Positions 1 to 11,278 of a stretch of DNA of 64,000 nucleotides are shown here, one piece after another. Position 1 is the stretch's first letter; each line of letters starts with the position of its first letter. The stretch covers positions 3,410,001 to 3,474,000 of the forward strand of contig NW_026946359.1 in the NCBI RefSeq assembly GCF_035222275.1, read 5' to 3'. The notes below the pieces were generated by a model, which saw nothing but the letters and a program-made list of their open reading frames with translations, ran no database searches and was not told the DNA's origin. Origin of the DNA: Podospora bellae-mahoneyi (taxonomy: Eukaryota > Ascomycota > Sordariomycetes > Sordariales > Podosporaceae). The translations under genes and the position numbers were made by a program.

Positions 1-274
1 AACCACAGGCGCCATCAGCATCGAGGTTGTGCTCCGCTGTAAATTGGAGCTGGGACCACACCTGATCTCCAGATCCCTGCACCACGCTAACGGTCGCCCC
101 GCCCAGCCACGGAATCGGCCAAACATTCAGGGCCTGGTCTCTAAAAGTGGACTCGGCGGGGTGGTTTAAAAAGCTGGCGCGACTGTTTTCCCTCTTCCAG
201 ACCAACCATTTTCCACCAAGCTCTTCTTTCTCTGTTATACCAAGCAAGAGCTTACAAATGCGGCACCTCCCCTC
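1..274. other. 5' flank of the first gene
   Basis: This is the probable promoter and leader of the gene starting at 275. It ends in a pyrimidine-rich stretch (about 190-235), common just upstream of fungal start codons. I see no gene in it, and whatever lies to the left is outside the window. Confidence 0.5.
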
Positions 275-2043
275 ATGACCCATGGGATGTCTGCCGCAAT
301 TCTCATTCAGACTCTGACCGAGTCCTTCGCCGCCCTTGCAGACGAAGTTCAGTCGCTGATTGATCGCAAAACCATCTTGGAGCACAAGCTGCGCTACGCC
401 CATGAACAGGTACGTTCCTTTTTTTTTTTTTTTTCTCGTCTTATCGCTACTTTGCGATGTCACCCCTCCCCAGCCTCATATGATGATTTCATTAGCTCTA
501 GATCTGGAGCTGTTTTAAACGAGCAGCAGATGGAGACACTATTCACACTCTGATATTTTCGCTGGCATTTTCTTTTACTTTACGACCCCCGTCATCTTCT
601 TGCGGTCGATCACAGTTTGCTAACATCAAGCTCGTGAAGCAGTTTCAATATCTCGCCGACAAGCATGCAGTACCAGACGTGTCCAAGACTCTAGCAAAAC
701 TCCAAATACCACCAGATTTACATCTACTTGCGACGGCAACGTCAGCTGTGCCTTTGCCAAAACGTGGACTTGACGGGAACAACCAGCACCAAATCGCGCT
801 GCTCATCAGAGAGGGACGCAAAGCCGCAAACCAGCTTGCTATCGCCATGACCGACGCAGTCCAGTTTGCCAGGTCAGGTCAAGACACTCCGCTGTCGCTA
901 GGAATGGAAGGGTTGACGGCTGCGTCAACGGTCCTGGAAAAGGACTTTACCGTTCATGGGAGAAAGGGCTCCCTAGCGTGCCCCTTCTCGACCAAGCTGA
1001 ATCAAAACGGCATACCTCATGGTCACCACGATGAGCAGGTCGACGGCTCCCAGGACCTTGCTGGCGGCGCCGGTGCTGATCCCACGCCTCACAAGTCAAC
1101 TGATCCCATATGCGCCGCCATGCTTGAAGATGCCGTGCCCAGTCCCACGGCCGCCGCTGCTGCCTCCAAATGTCCGATCCGTTTCCTAGACAAGCACTCG
1201 CCTGAAGAAATTGCGCACTACGTGGAGACCCACAAGCATGAGATTCCCCGAAGCCATGAGGTCTGCGTTAGGAGGTATCAGCGGAACGAAGAGCAGATAA
1301 GAAAGCTCGACGCTAAGTATGGTAACCTCGTGAGCATGGTCGAAGACTTGAGCCACTTGCACCGCCCCATGTTACCTCCTGCTGCCGGGAACGACAAGAC
1401 CAGGGTGGGCAGCACCTCGTCGAATAAGAGAGTAGAGGACTGGGCCCAGACGATTGTTGCTGCCGATCCCGACATCCAGGATAACGAGATGCCACCGACG
1501 CCTCATGACGAGGAAGGGGATCGGGAGAATAGATTTGACCGCAACTTCCGCGAGGTCCGTGTGGGCGAGTCGCCGACTAGACCTTGGGGAATTCCTGTGC
1601 CTATCCAAGCTGGCCTGCGACCACAAGATATACCTCCTGTCCGCAGCTCATCGCCCGTCCCTCCGATGAGAACAGAGGCCCCGGCAGTTGCGCCAGAAGT
1701 CAAAGCGGAACCTAAGAAGTGTCCTTTTGACCATAGCAAGATGGGATTCAAAACCCAAATGAAACCGCATCCTCCGACGGCAGACCCGAATCTCAACGCT
1801 GGCCATAATTTGAACACATCCTCCTTACCGCTTAAGTACCAGCAGGAGTTGCCTTCGAGTCCGCCCCAGCCACCGTTTGTCAACCTCCCCGAGTCTGTCA
1901 AACCTGCCGCCCCAACATCGGGCGACAAAGGCGCCGATCGGCCGCCGCAGATTGTGTATAACTTCAACGGGCCGGTGTTCATTGGGTATCCGATGGAACA
2001 GGCCATGCAGCTTATGCAACAGTGGCAGCAACAGAAACAATAG
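275..2043 (+). CDS. Conserved fungal protein with three Cys-Pro motifs, function unknown
   Basis: Two exons, 275-409 and 643-2043, give 511 residues. The intron has donor GTACGT, branch CTAAC near 620 and acceptor CAG at 642; a nearer AAG at 630 is too close to the branch. Residues 5-60 look like an amphipathic helix or coiled coil. Residues about 222-290 form the best-conserved-looking block (CPIRFLDKHSPEE then a charged helix). The rest is Pro/Ser-rich and probably disordered, ending in a Gln-rich tail. Three Cys-Pro motifs stand out: ACPF (Cys158), KCPI (Cys222) and KCPF (Cys405). The last two fit the classic heme-regulatory-motif pattern (basic-Cys-Pro-hydrophobic). I do not recognise a named family, and heme sensing is only an inference. 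The start could also be Met5. It converges on TVP38. Confidence 0.75.
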
Positions 2044-2659
2044 GGCGGGCATCTCTTATCTTTTTGCATGTATAATGTTTTGGCAAGCGAGGAGTTTGGG
2101 ACAAAGAATCAGGATAGTATCACAAGGTATTGAGAGCAGGTTAATTGGTTTATAGCATTAGCATTTGAGGTAGACATGACATGTAGGGAACATGCTTGGG
2201 AACAATGGGCCTGCCTGCTGTAAGAAACAGAAACAACTCTTTGCTTGAGTACGTGTACAAGGCTCTCTCCAGACCTCGGAGAGATAATCGAAATGCATAT
2301 GTCACATCTGTCGAAGCCTTCATTGAGAGGTCGCAGTCTCTGTTTTTCTGTTTCCACAATGTGGCCATCTAGATTCTCCTTTGTGTGATTCCCCTGGTAA
2401 CCTGATGAAGTGATTTCCAGAAAACGACCCCAACAACGCCTCGCCAGTGTAAAAATATCAAATCTGCAACATCCAAAGCCTCCAACCAAAACGCCGCCAA
2501 ATGCTTGCCAACCCAGATCCAACCACAGATAGGTAATCCCACACGCACCCATATATTCACCTGCTTTGTAAATACCCTCTCCCCTTCAACTCCCAACCAA
2601 AGTTGCCCCCTTCCCTTTGATTACCGCCCCCTCGTTTGTTTGAACATACCCCTCCTCCT
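2044..2659. other. Convergent intergenic region, 3' UTRs
   Basis: This lies between two convergent genes and holds their 3' untranslated regions, with T-rich stretches after 2055. All open frames here lack coding bias. I see nothing else. Confidence 0.5.
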
Positions 2660-4011
2660 TCACTTAAACCCCCTCGGCAACTCAGGCGCATCCTCCCAAA
2701 CATCATCCCTATACCCTTGCTCCTGTCCCGTTCTCCCCGAACTATCATTATCCCACAAGCTAATATCATCATCATCCATCAGCACATCAGCCGCCGCAGC
2801 ATCCATCTCATCCGGATCGACCAACCTTTCCTCTTCTTCTCCAGCTTCTGGCAGCAACCCCCCCTCCAGATCCTCTCCCGCAAGCTCCTCGGCCCTCTGC
2901 ATCGTCTTCTTATAAACCGCCCACGCAACCCCCATGCCCACCGCCGCCCCCACCGCCATAGAAGCATAATTCACAAACTTGTCAAACCCCGTCATTTTAT
3001 CCCCCGACTCGGCCAACAAGGCAAGCCGACTGCCGATAAAAATGTGGACTAGCAATTTCGGTCTATAAAATTCCCCGTCAGTCAGCACATACCATCATGA
3101 TAGGAAAAAAAAAAAACTCACGTCGTGAGCGCAGTAGCCCCAGCAAAAGTAACCGGACTAATACTCCCAACCGTAGCCAAAAACCCATTCGACAGCGAGT
3201 ACGGCAACGGACAAAGCCTAATCATCGCCAGCACCACCATCCCGTCCTTTTTCAGCACCTGCCCCAACGCAACGAATCGTTTGTCTTTTCCTACCAGGTT
3301 GTGGACATAGCCTTTTAACACGCCGCGTGAGGTGACGAAAGCGGCAGTCGAACCGGCTACCGTTGCTGTTGCGGCGATGGGCCAGCCGTGGGGGAAGCCA
3401 TAGACAAAACCGGTGATCGTGACGCAGGTGCTGTAGCCTATTATGGGGGGGAAGCCGGTTAGGCATGTGAGGAGGAATATTACGATGAGGAAAAGCCAGG
3501 ATTGTTTCCAGGATGCGGCTAGGGGGGCGAGGGAGGTGAAGATTGTGTGGGAGTAGACTAGGAAGAGGATTCCTAGGGAGAAAAGGACTGAGAGGGCTAA
3601 GAGGACGAGGAGTTGTTGGGTTCGGGGGAGGGAGAGAAAGAGGCGGAGGGTGGATTGGGAGAGGGTGATTGCTGTTGTTGTTGCTTTTTGGAGGAAGGAC
3701 TGGGGGGTGTCGAGGAGGGGGTTGGAGGAGTAGGGATTGGATCGGCGGCGGGTGGTGCTCAGTCGGCGGGAGGACGAGAAGGAGGTGGAGGGGGGTCGGG
3801 ATTGGGATTGTTGCTGCCAGAGGTCGTTTTGGAGATTGGGGGAGGTTGGGTTGGAGGTGATTCTCGGGACGGAGGTTAGTGATGGAGAGGGGGAGGAGGA
3901 GGTTGAGAGGGAGAGGCGATGGTGGTGGTTGAAGGTGTTTTTGGTTGGGGAGGGGATTCGTCCCCCTCCTCCTGATGGGGGGCCGAAGGAGGGAAATTCT
4001 TCGCCTGGCAT
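2660..4011 (-). CDS. tvp38: TVP38/TMEM64 family Golgi membrane protein
   Basis: Exons 4011-3122 and 3062-2660 give 430 residues. The joint fits exactly: donor GTGAGT at 3121, acceptor TATAG, restoring Thr-Pro-Lys-Leu. The first 120 residues are Ser/Pro-rich and cytosolic-looking. Hydrophobic segments begin near residues 133-155 and 170-190. The VTT (SNARE-associated) domain spans about 185-310, with the family hallmarks GFPPIIGYSTCVTITGFVYG and RLCPLPYSLSNG. A last hydrophobic helix is followed by an acidic tail. Tvp38 proteins sit in late-Golgi membranes and the wider VTT family includes lipid scramblases; the exact role of this one is inferred. The exceptionally G-rich + strand over 3430-3960 reflects its Ser/Pro/Thr-rich coding strand. 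Confidence 0.93.
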
Positions 4012-5054
4012 GGCCGTCGTTGTTATAAGCCTCGGTGTTGTCCGATCGGTTCGTTGGGTGAAGATGTCGTGGTGGTAGACGTTTCGTTCAAAGTGTATGT
4101 ATGTAGTGTCGCAACAATTTCCACCAGTTCTTATGCGTTGTTATCGCAAGCCAAGCCAAAGAATATGTACCCTCCTCCACTTTCTAGGTTATCCCTCTTC
4201 GTTCGGTACGTTCGTTTGTTCGTTTGTTCACTCTTCGGTCTCCGCGGTATCCACGGCTCTCGTTCCCTCTCCGCCCTGCTACTTATCGTCTTGTCGCTGA
4301 GCGTGTCACTGCCTCTGCAAGTCCATTGGGTTTGCACCTACACAATAACTCCAACAAAACTCTCTCTCTCTCTCTCTCAGAAGTAAAAGTAAAACAGAAA
4401 TGCCTCCTGTGACCAAGGGTGTCGAAAAGACAAAAGAGATACCTAATGCCAAAATAAGATAGCGAAAAAAAAGGGTCCCCCGAAATCTGGACCCAACTGG
4501 AATTAAAGTCAGCAACGAGCTGGCTCAGCCTCACAACCAGCCGACCCCCCCGATCATCCCGCCGCCGAGTTCCAGAAGGCCCAGCCCAAAAACAACCTAA
4601 AACGGTGTAAGGCTAGACCTAAAACAGTAGTTTCAGGGGCACCACACCACAGCAGACTGCATCATGAATCCGAGACCTTCCTTTCCCCAAAGAGATGAGA
4701 ATGCGATGCGAACAATATTAAGATGTCCCGAACCAACAAGTTGGGATGGATGTCAAAGACGTAACGCAACCTCTTGCATCCTCGGTAGCACCCGAAAGCC
4801 TGCCAGCCGCGCAATCCGACGCACTCACAGCGCCTTGCATGACATACCTACTTAGGTAGATAGGGCAACAAGACGTCATCAACGGCACAACCCACATCCC
4901 GGGCCCGTCTCTGCATAGGTATAACCTCTACATTTCACATCATCCCAACTGGAACAAACAAAGGTTTAATAAACTGTTTTTTGCTCTATTCTATCCCATC
5001 CAGCCAACCATTTAGTATCAGCAAACACCCCCCCTCTTCCTCGGAAAAAGGGTG
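4012..5054. other. Intergenic region with TVP38 promoter and 3' end of the Smr gene
   Basis: The left half is the TVP38 upstream region, with a (CT)n microsatellite at about 4361-4379. The right half includes the 3' UTR of the CUE-CCCH-Smr gene. A short CTTAGGTAG palindrome-like motif lies near 4850. Open frames here are short and unbiased; I see no gene. Confidence 0.5.
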
Positions 5055-7368
5055 TCACCTCCTCGCCGGCCCCTTGGGTGGCTCCTTGGCAACCGACGTG
5101 TCCCTAACAAGAAGCTTGACCTTGCCCTCCCCAATCTCGACACCCTGCGAAAGAATATCCACATCCTCCTTCTCTCCCCCCTCACCACCGCCGCCATCCT
5201 TCTTTGCATGCGTCGCCCCGTCCTTGGAGAGACTCCGGTCCCAGCTCCGCGCGTCAATGCCCAAGATGCCGCCCGTGCTGTTGCGGTCGCCCGGCACAGA
5301 AAACTCCCGGTAGGCATACCGCCACTCGTTCAAAAAGCTCCGGACCGCCTTGCCAACCTTGTCCTTACCATTTTTGCTGTGGTGGCCGGTGCCTGTGATG
5401 GCGTAGATTGGTCTGACCTCGGAAATGTTCTCCATGAGCACCTTCTCCAGATACTCGACCGCCTCCTCGGGGTGCAGCCCGTGCAGGTCCACGTAGATTT
5501 CTGGGCAGTTGGCCCGATCCTTGTTGCGCTCCTTGTACAGCTGGTCGGCTGCCTCGCGGTGAGCTCTCCGCATCAGGTCGTTCTCGCTCTGTCCCCGGAG
5601 ACTGAGTGCCTTGGCGGCTCTGGCATCGTTACGATTCCAGGCTTGAGCAGCACTGTGAACTTTGTTAGTCTTCACCGCTTGCTATTGGTTTCAACTCGCG
5701 ATCACCTTTGGAGAAACTTGTTGCGGAGGCCACCATGCTTGATAGCCTCCTGGCGTGCCTTGAGATAGGCCTTGTTGGCTTTCTCGCCCGTCTCGAGCCA
5801 CGGAATATGCTTGGGATTTGGGATGGCTTGGGCGGCCGCGCTGTTCTCGCCGTTGCGAATGCTGGTCGAACTACCATTGCGGGCCATCTTTCGGGACTGC
5901 TGCGAAGGCGTAGGGGATGGCGACATCTTGACGATATCGGCAAGTGTGCTAGGAGGAAAGTTCTCCTTGTGACCGTGACCGTGCCCACCCCTCTTGCCAT
6001 GGTGCTTCTTACCCTGCTTGGCAAGGGCAGCCCCGAGCGAAGGAAAAGCATCCGCATCATCCGGCGAGGGCACAGGCTGTGTTGCCTCCTTTTGCTGATG
6101 GCGACTTCCAGGCCGGGATCGCGGCCGGTCGTTAGCGTAGCCATGGTGTCCTTTAAACCCAGGGGGCGGCGTAACACCGAGGGCCGGATAGTTGCCAGCG
6201 GCCGCAAAGATAGGCAGTTGCTCCGGAGTGCCGGGCTGCAGCGCTGGGAAGCTGCTGTAGTCTTGCAGATTAACCGTGGTGTGCTGGGTAGGAGGTATAT
6301 CCGACCCATCGATATGAAGCCTGTTGGCCAAGTGTGCCGGGTCGTGCGAGAAGATACAAGTGCTCCCAGCGAGACAGTTGCCTGCCACCCAGTATCTAAA
6401 GTGGTGTCAGTTTTTCATGACCGAGAATTTTTGAACTCTACTTACTTGCAAATGTGACTGCTCAAATCATGGCTAAAACGGCAGTCGGCACGCAGACAGC
6501 TTCCGGTGGACAGATAAAACTTGCAAATGACACCCGTCTTTTGCTGGTCTCCTGGGGTCGACGGTCGGTTGTCGGGAGTCAGTGACCTCCCGATAGTCAC
6601 TCGAGCCTCCTCGGCCTGGGCGGCCATAGCGAGGTTGTCTTGCATTTGTGTCTCCATGATGGCCTGGACAGTGGCACCAAGATCGTAGCCATGCATGGCA
6701 AGGGCAGCACTAATCTCATCATCGGTCTTGGTAGGTCCTAGGATCGTGCGCAGCATGTCGTACGGGCTCATATCTGTCTCCTGGCGCGTGGATACGAACT
6801 CGGGAGCCGCCACGTTCAGGCCACTGGCGTTGCCGATTGACGAGGTTACACTGGCGGCATCATCGCTCACCAGCCAGTCCACATTGTCAGACTGGTAGTC
6901 GCCAAAAACCTCCTGAGAGGGCGGCTCATCGTTGAAACGGTACGCATTCAAGCTTGGGCTGTGAGGCACGGGAGCGGCAAAGGCCAGCCTCGGAGACGGT
7001 CTCGGCGAGCCGAAGGGGGAGGCCGTTACGGACTTGGCCCGACTGAAAGGGGTCGGCATGAATCCTGGCGGGGCAAGGGGGCTAACACCCAAGCGCGGTG
7101 AGCCCGACAGTGGGGTTCCGGAGCCGCGCCAGGGGGCCGGTGAAGGACGCCGCAAGATGGTCTGCCGTATAGACGGCGGTGATGTTGCCGTCCCACCTCC
7201 ATCTCGAAATCGCCAGAGGGCGTCTAATATTGCATTTTCTAGCGCCTGGTCCCTCAGCGTTGTCTTTTCCCTCAAGACCTCCTCGAGCTTGTCGGTCTTA
7301 TCCTCATCTTCCAGGGTAAGGTCTTGAAGGATCGGGAGGCAGATCTCGTAGGTCTCGTCAGAAACCAT
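5055..7368 (-). CDS. CUE / tandem CCCH zinc finger / Smr domain protein
   Basis: Three exons (7368-6446, 6395-5706, 5652-5055) give 736 residues; both joints keep phase. A CUE-like ubiquitin-binding helix bundle lies at about 200-243. Zinc finger 1 (Cys282, Cys291, Cys296, His300) is C-x8-C-x4-C-x3-H. Zinc finger 2 (Cys307, Cys315, Cys321, His325) is C-x7-C-x5-C-x3-H and is completed across the first intron. The C-terminal Smr domain shows the nuclease-type motifs DLHG (593-596) and TGTGHHS (624-630), then a basic Lys/Arg tail. Smr proteins with CUE domains (yeast Cue2) cut mRNA at stalled ribosomes in no-go decay; CCCH fingers bind RNA. A role in RNA surveillance is therefore likely but inferred. 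The middle (330-520) is low complexity. Confidence 0.9.
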
Positions 7369-8703
7369 GATTGCGCGCGCGCCGTATTATTATTTCGAGA
7401 GGCTCCCGGGTGCTAGTATTATGTTGGTATGAAGGCAGGCCGTCCGTATACGTGTTGCTGGCGGTGTGGAACGCGCAGGATGAATGCGAGCTCGAGAAAA
7501 CGGTGTAACGACGAAGGCAGTATTGGGAAAGCGAAAGTGTGGGTTGAGTTGAGGTGTTGATACAAGCTAACTGTCAGAGACCCGATCGTCGTACTCGAGA
7601 TTGTCGTCGGCGCCAAGGTGTCAAACTTGAACCGCCCTCAGGGGTCAACTAGTATAGTAATGCGATAATGGGGATGGTGGACGTCGGTTTCAGGGCAGCC
7701 AGTCTTGTCTAACAGCATGTTGTTATCATGCTAGGGCTGTCTTTTGGGAGATCGTCAGACCCGTTGGTCCTTGGTGTGGAAAGGGGGTCGTCGGAATCGG
7801 GAGTCGATCGAGGCAGCGAGGCAGGAACGCGGGGGTCGGCGGCTTGCTAATGAGGGGCGGACAAGAACAAACAAGGCGGCATGGGTAGAGCAGCACTTGG
7901 GAAAGTAGAGTCCAAAAGAAAACAGAAGGAGGGAAAGCAGATAAGGTAGGAAAAAGCTAGGCAGACAGGCTGCGAGTTCAGCTGAGATGGGTGATGGTCC
8001 GGGAGGTGTGTCGGTCGGGTTCAGTTCGACCACAGTCCACAGTCCACAGTGCTGCTGTTGCGGAGCTGGGGGAAGAGAGGCCCCACGGGGACAGTGCCAA
8101 AAACACTGTGCAGTCTATCTTCAAATTCAGTTATTCTGCGGGACGGCAGCCCCAACACCGCTTGCTCGCGGCACTGTGCGGGCAGTGCCAGGGTCAGTAT
8201 GAATGACAGCCAAAGCTAGGACCATACCGCCGCCCGACTTTAGCACACCGGGATGGGCCATCTGATTGGCACAGGGCCAAGACAAAGAAAGAAACACGAC
8301 TTCAACGTGCTTACTTGATCAATTTGACACTTGGGATTTCTTTTGGAGATGTCATTTTTCTAGTATTTTTATACAAAGGAGCCTCTGTTTGGGGGCTCTG
8401 GTCTTCGGAACGGCCACTGCGGTGTCAGTAGTGATATGTCAAGTTTCGGTGAAGCATCTCGTTTCTGCACCGTTTGCTGAGCTCAGCCACCTTCAAAAAG
8501 TGTACTTGTGCTTAGATGAGGCCCGATGTGTGAGCCGCCTAGTTGCAACTTGTGTCCTCTTGTGCCTCTATGTGGTGTTTTTTGAGACCCTTCGCAGTCT
8601 CTGGTGCTTCTTCAGACCCGGGGCAGTGTACAGGTTGGTAGTGTGGGTATGTAGGTAAGTACGCTCTATACACTTTTGGCTTTCTATCCAACAATGCCAG
8701 CAT
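7369..8703. other. 1.3 kb intergenic region
   Basis: The left part is the promoter of the Smr-domain gene; the right part is probably the 3' UTR of the F-box/JmjC gene. A 130-codon open frame at 8266-8658 has no ATG and no fungal codon bias, so I do not call it. Small direct repeats of CAGTCCACAGT occur near 8032-8050. Nothing else is visible. Confidence 0.45.
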
Positions 8704-10454
8704 TCATGGAATTTCCTCATCATCATCACCCCCAAAACAGAATCCAAAACTGAACCCAGTGCTTTTCTTCTGTGGGTGATCCTCGGCTTCACTGTCGCCA
8801 ACCACGGCATCCCATCTTCTTTTCTTTCGTGCCTGCTTCTCGGCTAGTTGCCTGAGTCCCTCCTCAAGCAGTTCAGGGCACTCCTCTCTCAAACGCTTCA
8901 CAAAGAGGTTGTATGGGTCTGACACATCGTCTTCAAACCCAGACACTTGGTCAGCCTTGTCACTTAAGAATGACAAGACATTGGCAAGATGCGACTTGGG
9001 CACAAAGTTCTGTGTAAGTGCAATTCCGTCCTCCAGATTGACCACCAGATGCCACCATCCGCTTGGAACGTGAAGAATTTCGCCCGCTCTGCAAATGCCT
9101 TCTCTGCATTCTGGAAGTTGTCGGGCTTCTCTGTGAAACTCAAGCAGCCACTCAGCAATGGAGAGGGGGCTTGTCACCTCACTACTGTCTTTGGAGACGT
9201 AGACTCCAGGAACCGAGGCTGACGGAGGAAACATGATCCAGTACTTTGCCCCCTGAATCACCGCGTTCCAGGCTGATGTGGCATTGGGGTCCTTGTGAAA
9301 TGTTGAACCGCTGCGTTCGGGGCCAATGATTAGCCATCGATGGGCAGGACGCTCGGTCCCAAGAAGTTCGAACAGATCTGTGCCAAAACAGTCAGGCTTC
9401 CAGTATGCCGCACCTTCCCCTTTGTCAATTTTGAGCTTCATCTTTTCGGCAAACTTTCGGTCGAACAAGTAGAGGGGGCTCTCATCTCGGCTGTTGCGCA
9501 TATAATCGCAATATGTCCTGAACGTCCAGTCCACAGCTTCTGCCCTGAAAATGACATCTGGGCACTGGGCCAAGAGACTGTCTATGCTCCAAGTCTGGCT
9601 GACAGGCCAGGACTGAATACACTTGGTCAGGATGAACGGTTTCTTGCTCCACTTGTCAGCAAACTCTTCGTAAGAGAGATCCTCCATGCGGTCAATCTCG
9701 TTTCCTGCTGGGATCTTGGTCGTGTAGTTGCGCAAGGAGATATGACTGCAGACGAACGGGCGATGCAGCACGTCGGAAAACACACTGCTGCAGTCCATCT
9801 GAATCTGCTTCTCTGTTGAGAGGCCTAAGACGGTAGATCTCCATGACCCCAGCCAAGGAAAGGATGACTGTTTTCCCAAATCTGACCTGGAGAGAAAAAC
9901 GTTAGACCTTTGACTCGCACAACCCCCTTTGCCCATTCATCCCAAACGAGACAAAGGTCACAAGGTCTCCAGTAGGGTTCCAACCACAGGGAAAAGAGAA
10001 AGAAAAATTATCCTCTGCTTCTCCCCTTGCCTTTGAACTGAATGCTTTGTGAAAAATCAACCGCAAACAGGGACAATACTTACTTTAAGAAGATTGCCTT
10101 CCACATATCGTCTGACATGCAGCAAGCAAAGAGAAATTTGCATGTGTAGCCCAGAAGCCTCAAAGTACGTGTATCCAGATATTCAAGAAGCTGCATGAGC
10201 ATCTCATCCGGGAGGCCCTGCAAAGTGCCCAGGTATTTCCGAGCATCATTCACATTGGAGAAGTACTTGTTTCCGAGCGGCTTGATACCGAGCGGGTGGA
10301 GTGGCACAGCCGAGGAGTCAACAGCAGAATCCTCCAAATCTACCTCCTTGTCACCATTCCCAGTCACGCTACGGTGAGTCGAAGGTTGGCTCCCATTGGC
10401 AGCCTCCTCAAAGGCAATACTCCTGTTGGGGCGTTGGTGGTGTGGCAGAATCAT
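8704..10454 (-). CDS. F-box and JmjC (JMJD6-like) domain protein
   Basis: Exons 10454-10084 and 9886-8704 give 517 residues; donor GTAAGT and acceptor CTCCAG restore Leu-Lys-Ser-Asp. An F-box lies at about 78-124 (GLPDEMLMQLLEYLDTRTL). The JmjC domain (about 190-430) keeps the iron ligands His321, Asp323 (HKD) and His403 (GWWH), plus Lys338 in the place used to bind 2-oxoglutarate. The layout resembles JMJD6-type protein hydroxylases. A basic KKRRW cluster near the C-terminus could be a nuclear signal, and the tail is acidic. F-box proteins join SCF ubiquitin ligases, so the protein may couple oxygen/2-oxoglutarate chemistry to ubiquitination; the substrate is unknown. It is divergent with eIF4A. 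Confidence 0.92.
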
Positions 10455-11278
10455 GGTTCGTGCGGCGCCCTGATTCTCAGGAGTCAGGGGGTGGTAAGTA
10501 AGGTGTGGGGGGTGGGAGCCTCAACGGTCAGTCAGGCCAGGCCAGGCTTTGGGCAACCAAGGAAATAGAAGAAAAGGACTGCTCGCTCTTGACAGCACCC
10601 CAGAGCCTCCTAAAAATGAGTCAACCGACTGGATGATAGTATGTGAGAAATATGCGTATGACGTGTGCCGACTGGTTGGGCCGTAAAGGTGGGCGAGGAT
10701 GTGGGTTGCCCCCGGCAAGTGAAGGAAAAAAAAAGTTCCTCGCAGGGAAAAAAAAAAAAAAAGGTAAAAAAAGAGGTGTTAGTCTAGCCACTGGGTGCCG
10801 GGTGTGGGTGAGGTTGCAATTCCTTCAGAGGCTCACTCAGTGCCGTAGGAACGGTTGCTCCAAAGCCTGAAAACAATGAGCAGAACGCTAAAGTGAATGG
10901 GGGGCCTCTTTGCCCCACTAAGAGTTGGCAAAAGTGGGAGGGGTTGATGCCTGAGGCGTTCATAAATTCTCCGCCAAATCGAATTTTTATCACTTCCCTC
11001 CCACCCTGCTCTGGTCTCTCTTCTCCGTCCACCACCAATTCTAAACAATCCACACCCAAGATACCAAACGGCCTTTTAGATTCAGTTGTTCTCAGTGTTC
11101 CAACTGAGACTCTCGAATCTATCTTCTTTTTATAAGGAGACTCCAGCTTCAAAAGCACTTCGCAACACTCTCCGAGTCGTCTGCGGATTTTTTTCTCGCT
11201 ACCCCACCATCTTTTTCTGATTTCTAGATCTAAGCAGCGCTTGGATCTGGAAATTTTTGCCAACTCAACACCGCAATC
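10455..11278. other. Divergent promoter region between F-box/JmjC and eIF4A
   Basis: This 824 bp region carries both promoters. An A-run lies at about 10747-10762, and a pyrimidine-rich stretch at about 10990-11035 fits the leader of the highly expressed eIF4A gene. Minus-strand open frames here have no coding bias. Confidence 0.5.

Noticed and set aside
8266-8658. Plus-strand hydrophobic open frame of 130 codons
   Set aside because: It starts at TTG, contains no Met at all, and shows no coding bias.
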